This document shows positions 59,449-64,000 of a DNA stretch of 64,000 nt, in pieces (the stretch's first letter is position 1; each line of letters begins with the position of its first letter). The stretch lies in NCBI GenBank assembly GCA_963822615.1, contig CAWGIM010000015.1:310001-374000 (forward strand), given 5' to 3'. The notes beneath the pieces were generated by a model. That model was not told the DNA's origin, ran no database searches, and worked only from the letters and a program-made list of their open reading frames with translations. The translations under genes and the position numbers were made by a program. Origin of the DNA: Trebonia sp963822615. GTDB lineage: Bacteria > Actinomycetota > Actinomycetes > Streptosporangiales > Streptosporangiaceae.

Positions 59449-60699
59449 GTGGCTAACCCGCCTGACGTCGATGAACTGGCCGCGCTTTACCGCGACCTGC
59501 ACGCGCACCCGGAGCTGGCGTTCGCCGAGCACCGGACCGCGGGCATCGTCGCCGAGCGGGTGCGCGACCTCGGCTTCCAGGTGGCGACCGGGGTCGGCGG
59601 CACCGGCGTGGTCGCGGTGCTGGACAACGGGCCCGGGCCGGCCGTCCTGCTCCGGGCGGACATGGACGCGCTCCCGGTCCGCGAGCAGACCGGCCTTGCC
59701 TACGCGTCCGCCGCGCGGGGACGCGGCGCGGACGGCGCGGACGTCCCGGTGATGCACGCCTGCGGCCACGACATGCACGTCGCCTGCCTGCTCGGCGCGG
59801 CGGCCGAACTGGCCGCGCAGGCCGCGGCGGGCTCCTGGCAAGGTCGCCTGCTGCTCGTCTTCCAGCCGGCCGAGGAGACCGGCGAGGGCGCCCGGGCGAT
59901 GATCGATGACGGCCTCTACGAGCGTTTCGGCCGTCCCGGGGTGGTACTCGGCCAGCACGTGGCACCGCTGCCCGCGGGCGTGCTCGGGGTGCACCCGGGG
60001 ACCGCGTTCGCCGGGCAGGACACGCTGCGGGTAGTGCTGCACGGTACCGGCGGGCACGGATCGCAGCCGGAGCGGACGGTCGACCCGGTACTGATGGCGG
60101 CCGCCACCGTGCTGCGGCTGCAGGGCGTGGTCGCCCGGGAGGTCGCGGCGGGTGACGCGGCCGTGGTCACGGTGGGCGCGCTGCGCGCGGGGACGGCTCC
60201 CAACGTCATTCCCGACCAGGCCGAGCTGCTGCTGTCGGTCCGCAGCTTCGACGAGCGGGTGCGGGCCCGGGTGCTGGCCGCGGTCGAGCGGATCGTCCGG
60301 GCCGAGGCGGCCGCCTCCGGCGCCCCGGCCGAACCGGAGATCGGCAACCTCAGCACGTTCCCGGTGCTGGTCAACGACGAGGACGCGTGTGCCAGGCTCA
60401 CCACGGTGTTCAACGCGGGCGTCGGCCTGAGCCTCGACCCCGGCCCGGTGACCGGCAGCGAGGACGTCGGCCTGCTGGCGACCGAGGCGGGCGTGCCGTG
60501 CGGCTACTGGCTGCTCGGCGGGGCCGACCCGGCGCTGTTCGCCGGCGTCAGCACGGTGGAGGAGGCACGGGTGATCGTGGACGGCCTGCCCGGCAACCAC
60601 TCGCCGCTGTACGCCCCGCTGGTCGAGCCCACCTTGCGCACCGGCATCGCCGCGCTGGCGGGCGCCGCCCGCGCGTGGCTGGCGCCGGCCGGCGGCTAG
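59449..60699 (+). CDS. M20-family amidohydrolase/peptidase
   Basis: A 416-residue metal-dependent hydrolase of the IAA-amino acid hydrolase/hippuricase type. Landmarks are DLHAHPELAFAEHRTA, LLRADMDALPVREQTGL, HACGHDMHVACLLGAA (metal ligands, including the bridging Cys), FQPAEETGEGARAM and GTGGHGSQPERTVDPV (dimerisation domain). GTG 59449 is placed by GGGGGAGGAG at 59435-59444. It probably cleaves N-acyl amino acids. Confidence 0.92.
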   Translation: MANPPDVDELAALYRDLHAHPELAFAEHRTAGIVAERVRDLGFQVATGVGGTGVVAVLDNGPGPAVLLRADMDALPVREQTGLAYASAARGRGADGADVPVMHACGHDMHVACLLGAAAELAAQAAAGSWQGRLLLVFQPAEETGEGARAMIDDGLYERFGRPGVVLGQHVAPLPAGVLGVHPGTAFAGQDTLRVVLHGTGGHGSQPERTVDPVLMAAATVLRLQGVVAREVAAGDAAVVTVGALRAGTAPNVIPDQAELLLSVRSFDERVRARVLAAVERIVRAEAAASGAPAEPEIGNLSTFPVLVNDEDACARLTTVFNAGVGLSLDPGPVTGSEDVGLLATEAGVPCGYWLLGGADPALFAGVSTVEEARVIVDGLPGNHSPLYAPLVEPTLRTGIAALAGAARAWLAPAGG

Positions 60700-60732
60700 C
60701 CGGGCGGTTTGGCTGGTCCATCAGGAAGTTCG

Positions 60733-61614
60733 TCAAGGCCGGGCAGGGGCGGGGGACTGGTCGCCGGGCCCGGCTGCGCCGCGGGACGGCTTGCGGGCGC
60801 GAGTGAAGGCGGCGCCGTGGCTGACGGTGATGCCGCCGTTGGCCGCCATCGGCGCCAGGCCCGCGAACAGCCTGGCCCGGAACTCGTCCGCCAGCTGCGG
60901 GCCGAGGGAGTAGACGAAGCCGCGGTACCCGTGGGACGTAAGCCAGTCCCAGTAGTGCTGCGGGTCGCGCAGCGCGGAGGTCTGCTCCACCGTGCGCCGC
61001 TCGATGCCGGCGAAGCCGGCCTCCGCGCAGAGCTCCGGCAGCGGCCGCGGCGGCTCGGTGAACAACTCTGGGGCGGCCTCCGCACCGGAGCGCCGGCTCC
61101 GTTCCGCGCGGGCGCGCTCGCCGACGTCCCGCATCAGCTCCCCGTGGAAGTCCCAGCGGCTGTCCGGCTTGCCCGGTGCCGGCTCGGAGAACGCCAGCAG
61201 GCCGCCGGGGCGGAGCACCCGGTGGGCCTCGGCGATGGCCCGCCGCGGGTGGTCGAGGAAGTGGTACGCGAACCCGCACGTCACCACGTCGAAGGAGGCA
61301 TCGGGGAAGGCGAGGCGCCGCGCGTCCATACCGCAGATCTTGATCTGCGGCAGGTCTCCGCGGTCGCGGGCCAGGGCGGCGCGCATGTTCGGCGCGTTGT
61401 CGACGGCGACGACCAGCCCCCGCGGCCCCACCGCCCGCGCGGCCGGCAGCGTGACCGCCCCGCGCCCGGCCGCGACATCGAGCACCCGCTGCCCCGGCCG
61501 CAGGCCGCACCAGCCGGCCAGCTCGCGGCCGAAGGTCGCGAAGAACGGCAGGTACCGGTCGTACTCCTCGGCCACTTCGTCGAAGAGGCGCCGCACGCCC
61601 GCTGTGTCGGTCAC
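60733..61614 (-). CDS. Class I SAM-dependent methyltransferase (UbiE/Methyltransf_11-like)
   Basis: A 293-residue methyltransferase: RRLFDEVAEEYDRYLPFFATFG at the start, motif I RVLDVAAGRGAVTLPAARAV, VVAVDNAPNMRAALARDRG, FDVVTCGFAYHFLDHPRRAIAEAHRVLRPGG and YWDWLTSHGYRGFVYSL near the C-terminus. GTG 61614. The C-terminal 30 residues are basic and Pro-rich. Convergent with the peptidase gene; substrate unknown. Confidence 0.88.
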   Translation of the reverse strand: MTDTAGVRRLFDEVAEEYDRYLPFFATFGRELAGWCGLRPGQRVLDVAAGRGAVTLPAARAVGPRGLVVAVDNAPNMRAALARDRGDLPQIKICGMDARRLAFPDASFDVVTCGFAYHFLDHPRRAIAEAHRVLRPGGLLAFSEPAPGKPDSRWDFHGELMRDVGERARAERSRRSGAEAAPELFTEPPRPLPELCAEAGFAGIERRTVEQTSALRDPQHYWDWLTSHGYRGFVYSLGPQLADEFRARLFAGLAPMAANGGITVSHGAAFTRARKPSRGAAGPGDQSPAPARP

Positions 61615-61749
61615 GGGTCAGTATGCTCGCATCCGGCCGCACGTGCCGGCCGCGTGCCGGCCGGTTACCGGGGACAGTTACCGCCCTTATAAGGGCGAAA
61701 TGACCCCCAATAAGGCCCGCATGGCTCCAACCCCCGGGGGCGACTGGCC

Positions 61750-62340
61750 TCATGATGGCGGGGCCGCGCCGTTGCCCGGCGCTTGGCCGCCTTCTGGCGG
61801 GAACTGACTCGGCTGCGGTGTCGGCCGGGTGAGGGAGACTATCGCATCGACTACCTGGTCGAGGGGCTGCCTGGCGTCTATGGGGATCGCGCCGGCTGCG
61901 CGCAGGCGATCCTGCACCAGCGGCAGTTTGCGGCGCAGGTACTCACGGGTGTCTCCGACATGGCCCCAGTCGTGGTAGTCCCGGCGCTCGTCCAGCCGGG
62001 CCAGCATCGTGGGCTCGTCGATCTCCAGCAGGAACACCTGGGCGAAGCGGTCGGCTACCTCCTGCTGGTTGTCTGCCCCGCCGCACACGTACAGCGTCGC
62101 TGTCCCTGCGCGCTGGATCAGTGCGTCTAGCCGAGGCGGATCCCAGGCCCAGCTGTGCCGGGCCAGCCAGTCCAGGTCCGGCGCCGGCTCCTCCGCCACC
62201 ACCGCGCCGGCCGGGTCAACCATCCGCGCAAGCAGCGGATCGCCGTCGGCGTCAATGGCCACAAAGCGGCGGCGGGCGAGCTCGGCGGCTACCGCAGACT
62301 TCCCGGCACCAGAACAGCCTGCGATCTGAACAGCGCTCAT
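61750..62340 (-). CDS. P-loop nucleotide kinase-like ATPase
   Basis: A 196-residue protein with Walker A QIAGCSGAGKSAVAAELA at the N-terminus, then VAIDADGDPLLARM, ATLYVCGGADNQQEVADRF and FLLEIDEPTMLARLDERRDYHDWG, ending in an extended Pro-rich tail. It resembles shikimate/gluconate kinase-like or AAA_18 P-loop proteins. ATG 62340 is preferred over ATG 62349. The phosphate acceptor cannot be predicted. Confidence 0.82.
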   Translation of the reverse strand: MSAVQIAGCSGAGKSAVAAELARRRFVAIDADGDPLLARMVDPAGAVVAEEPAPDLDWLARHSWAWDPPRLDALIQRAGTATLYVCGGADNQQEVADRFAQVFLLEIDEPTMLARLDERRDYHDWGHVGDTREYLRRKLPLVQDRLRAAGAIPIDARQPLDQVVDAIVSLTRPTPQPSQFPPEGGQAPGNGAAPPS

Positions 62341-62436
62341 CAGGCCCAATCATCCGGTGACGGCAACGCTCGCGCAAACGAGTTTGGGCCGGCCGGCGGC
62401 TCAGCCGCTGACATCGGCAGCCCGGTCAGGATCCGG

Positions 62437-63273
62437 TCAGCCCGGGTCGGTCACCGCGCCCAGGACCGCCTCGGCCTGGCGGATCAGCGGAGCGTCGATC
62501 ATCTGGCCGTCGACCTTGAGCGCGCCGCTGCCGCGGTGCCCGGCGCCGGCCCGTACCGCGTCGAGCACCCGCCGGGCCCAGGCGACCTGCGCCTCGTCCG
62601 GCTGGAAGGCGGCCCGCACGACCGGCACCTGGGTGGGGTGGATGCAGGCCTTGACCGCGAAGCCGGAGGCGGCCGCGTCCTGCGCCTCGGCCGCCAGCCC
62701 GTCGAGGTCGGGGATGTTCACGTAGACCGAGTCGATCGCGGGCTTGCCGGCCGCGGCGGCCGCCAGCAGCACCGCCGAGCGGGCGTGCCGGGCGACGTCA
62801 CGGTAACGGCCGTCCGGATGCCTGCTCGACCGGCCGCCGATGGCGGCCAGCAGGTCCTCGGCCCCCCACATCAGCGCGGCCACGTTGGGCGCGGCGGCGA
62901 TCGCGGCCGCGTTGAGTATCCCGGCCGGGGTCTCCGCCAGCGCGACCACCTGCCAGGGCCCGGCCAGCGCGTCCAGCTCGGCCCGGGTCTCCGCCTTGGG
63001 CAGCATGACCAGGCGGTAGCCGGCCTGGCGGACCGCCGCCAGGTCGGCCGGGTGCTCGGCCGTGCCGGCCGCGTTGACCCGGACGATCACCCGGGCCGGG
63101 TCGGCCGGAGTGGCCAGCAGCGCGGCCCGCGCGGTGTCCTTGGCGGCCGCGCCGACGCCGTCTTCCAGGTCAATGATGACCCCGTCGGCGGCGGCGAGCG
63201 CCTTGGCGTAGCGGTCGGGCCGGTCGGCCGGGCAGAACAGCAGCGCGGGCCCGGGCAGGGGGCCGGGCATCAC
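62437..63273 (-). CDS. HpcH/HpaI aldolase / CitE-like CoA-ester lyase
   Basis: A 278-residue TIM-barrel enzyme: ALLFCPADRPDRYAKALAAADGVIIDLEDGVG (metal-binding Glu-Asp), RVIVRVNAAGT, VVALAETPAGILNAAAIAAAPNVAALMWGAEDL and AVKACIHPTQVPVVRAAF. It likely cleaves or forms a beta-hydroxy or malyl/citramalyl-type CoA ester. GTG 63273 overlaps the stop of the upstream MaoC gene (GTGA), so the dehydratase and lyase act in one pathway. Confidence 0.92.
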   Translation of the reverse strand: MMPGPLPGPALLFCPADRPDRYAKALAAADGVIIDLEDGVGAAAKDTARAALLATPADPARVIVRVNAAGTAEHPADLAAVRQAGYRLVMLPKAETRAELDALAGPWQVVALAETPAGILNAAAIAAAPNVAALMWGAEDLLAAIGGRSSRHPDGRYRDVARHARSAVLLAAAAAGKPAIDSVYVNIPDLDGLAAEAQDAAASGFAVKACIHPTQVPVVRAAFQPDEAQVAWARRVLDAVRAGAGHRGSGALKVDGQMIDAPLIRQAEAVLGAVTDPG

Positions 63274-63767
63274 CGCGGCTCCGGCGTGGCCGGGCGGCAG
63301 CGCATCAGCGTGGTCCTGGTGACCGTCGCGACGACCTCGCCGTGCTGGTTGCGCGCGGTGTGCAGGAAGGTCACGATGCCCTGGCCGGGGCGGCTGGCCG
63401 ACAGCCGCTTGCTGCTCACCACCGTCTCGCCGTAGAGGGTGTCGCCGATCCGCACTGGTACCGGGAACCGGGCGTCGCTGAACCCGAGGTTGGCCACGAT
63501 CGTCCCCTCCGTGAGGTGCCCGACCGACTGCCCGACCAGCACTGACATGGTCAGCAGGCTGTTAACCAGCCGCTCGCCGAATTCGGTGGTGGCACTGAAC
63601 GCCGCGTCCAGGTGCAGCGACTGCGGGTTCATGGTCAGCGTGGAGAACAGCGTGTTGTCCGCCTCGCCGATGGTCCGCCCCGGCGCGTGCTGGTAGACGG
63701 TCTCCGGCTGCAGCTCCTCGAACCACAGCCCGCGCTGCCGGACGACTGCCTGGGGCGACTCGCTCAT
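63270..63767 (-). CDS. MaoC-family (R)-specific enoyl-CoA hydratase
   Basis: A 165-residue hot-dog-fold protein: RGLWFEELQPETVYQHAPGRTIGEADNTLFSTLTMNPQSLHLDAAFSATTEFGERLVN carries the hydratase site (Asp/His pair LHLD). IVANLGFSDARFPVPVRIGDTLYGET follows. Short MaoC proteins coupled to CitE-like lyases are common in actinobacterial acyl-CoA breakdown clusters, for example mesaconyl-CoA or leucine/isovalerate routes; which one applies here is not shown. ATG 63767 follows GGGAGG. Confidence 0.92.
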   Translation of the reverse strand: MSESPQAVVRQRGLWFEELQPETVYQHAPGRTIGEADNTLFSTLTMNPQSLHLDAAFSATTEFGERLVNSLLTMSVLVGQSVGHLTEGTIVANLGFSDARFPVPVRIGDTLYGETVVSSKRLSASRPGQGIVTFLHTARNQHGEVVATVTRTTLMRCRPATPEPR

Positions 63768-63876
63768 CTGACCTCCCGCTGGCCTCAGCGCCGGCCGCCG
63801 CCGGCCGCCTCAGGGACGACCTTACCGAGCGGCCGCCGCCCCGTCAGCCGGCCTGGCCGACCCGGCCGCCCGGTCT

Positions 63877-63888
63877 TAGGGTGAGCGG
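63877..63888 (+). promoter_or_regulatory. Leaderless promoter -10 box
   Basis: TAGGGT at 63877-63882 lies 6 nt before GTG 63889, the same spacing as the other leaderless boxes in the window. Confidence 0.4.
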
Positions 63889-64000
63889 GTGGATGACAGC
63901 CTTCAGCTCCGGCCGTTCCCGTTCCACGGGGACGGGGTGACCGCGGTCGTCAGCACCCGGCACGGCGGGGTGAGCACCGGGCCGTACGGGTCACTCAACC
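63889..64000 (+). CDS. pgeF: Peptidoglycan-editing factor PgeF/YfiH-like (laccase-domain) protein, 5' part
   Basis: The first 37 codons of a gene cut by the window end. The conserved start of the family is visible: DGVTAVVSTRHGGVSTGPYGSLN. YfiH/PgeF proteins bind a metal and act on purine nucleosides or edit peptidoglycan precursors, and were once annotated as polyphenol oxidase. GTG 63889 has no ribosome binding site but has a leaderless-type box upstream. Confidence 0.8.
   Translation, partial: MDDSLQLRPFPFHGDGVTAVVSTRHGGVSTGPYGSLN

Overview
The window is high-GC DNA of an actinobacterium. The evidence is actinobacterial gene order (prfB-ftsE-ftsX-smpB), a DUF574-type methyltransferase, a large NAD-dependent glutamate dehydrogenase, a LacI-controlled sugar locus, frequent GTG/TTG starts and many starts that look leaderless (a TANNNT box 6-7 nt before the start codon). 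The genus cannot be fixed from the sequence alone; a Streptosporangiales-like or related filamentous lineage is a guess.

Layout. 1-9.8 kb: end of a vsr endonuclease gene, a DUF6912 protein, proline/glutamate catabolism (pruA, NAD-glutamate dehydrogenase), a HAD protein and a lipoprotein. 9.8-19 kb: an MFS exporter, RF2, FtsE/FtsX, SmpB, a penicillin-binding-protein-like protein that has lost all catalytic motifs, then citramalate synthase behind an Ile-rich leader peptide and attenuator. 19-22.7 kb: a transporter, a DUF2630 protein, a FAH hydrolase and a methyltransferase. 22.7-33.6 kb: a glycan-use locus made of an acetylxylan-esterase-like gene, a GH5-like glycosidase, a LacI regulator and a five-gene ABC importer, tied together by three copies of one palindromic operator. 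33.6-40.7 kb: an accessory island between tRNA-Gln and tRNA-Glu. It holds two decayed IS630 copies enclosing a visibly less GC-rich pair, a Hanks-type kinase and a NACHT NTPase, which is the best candidate here for an undescribed (probably defence) system. 40.9-48 kb: a MarC protein, DAHP synthase behind a WYWRFF leader peptide, a TIR protein with about 11 tandem helical repeats, a 3-hydroxyisobutyrate-type dehydrogenase, and a membrane protein/OmpA-lipoprotein pair. 48-53.7 kb: an HTH regulator with a GT2-like glycosyltransferase, a GNAT pair, and an LLM oxidoreductase/MarR/FMN reductase operon. 53.7-56.5 kb: a probable copper-linked operon (CsoR-type operator, DoxX-like protein, Met-rich DUF5134 protein, ECF sigma factor). 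56.5-64 kb: an aldo/keto reductase, OsmC, a Mop protein, methyltransferases, a PadR regulator, an M20 peptidase, a P-loop kinase, CoA-ester lyase/MaoC genes and the start of a pgeF-like gene.

Quality note. Six otherwise conserved genes are split by a frame change, all in the same +1 sense and all near short G/C runs. I treat these mainly as probable assembly errors and annotate each gene over its full extent.
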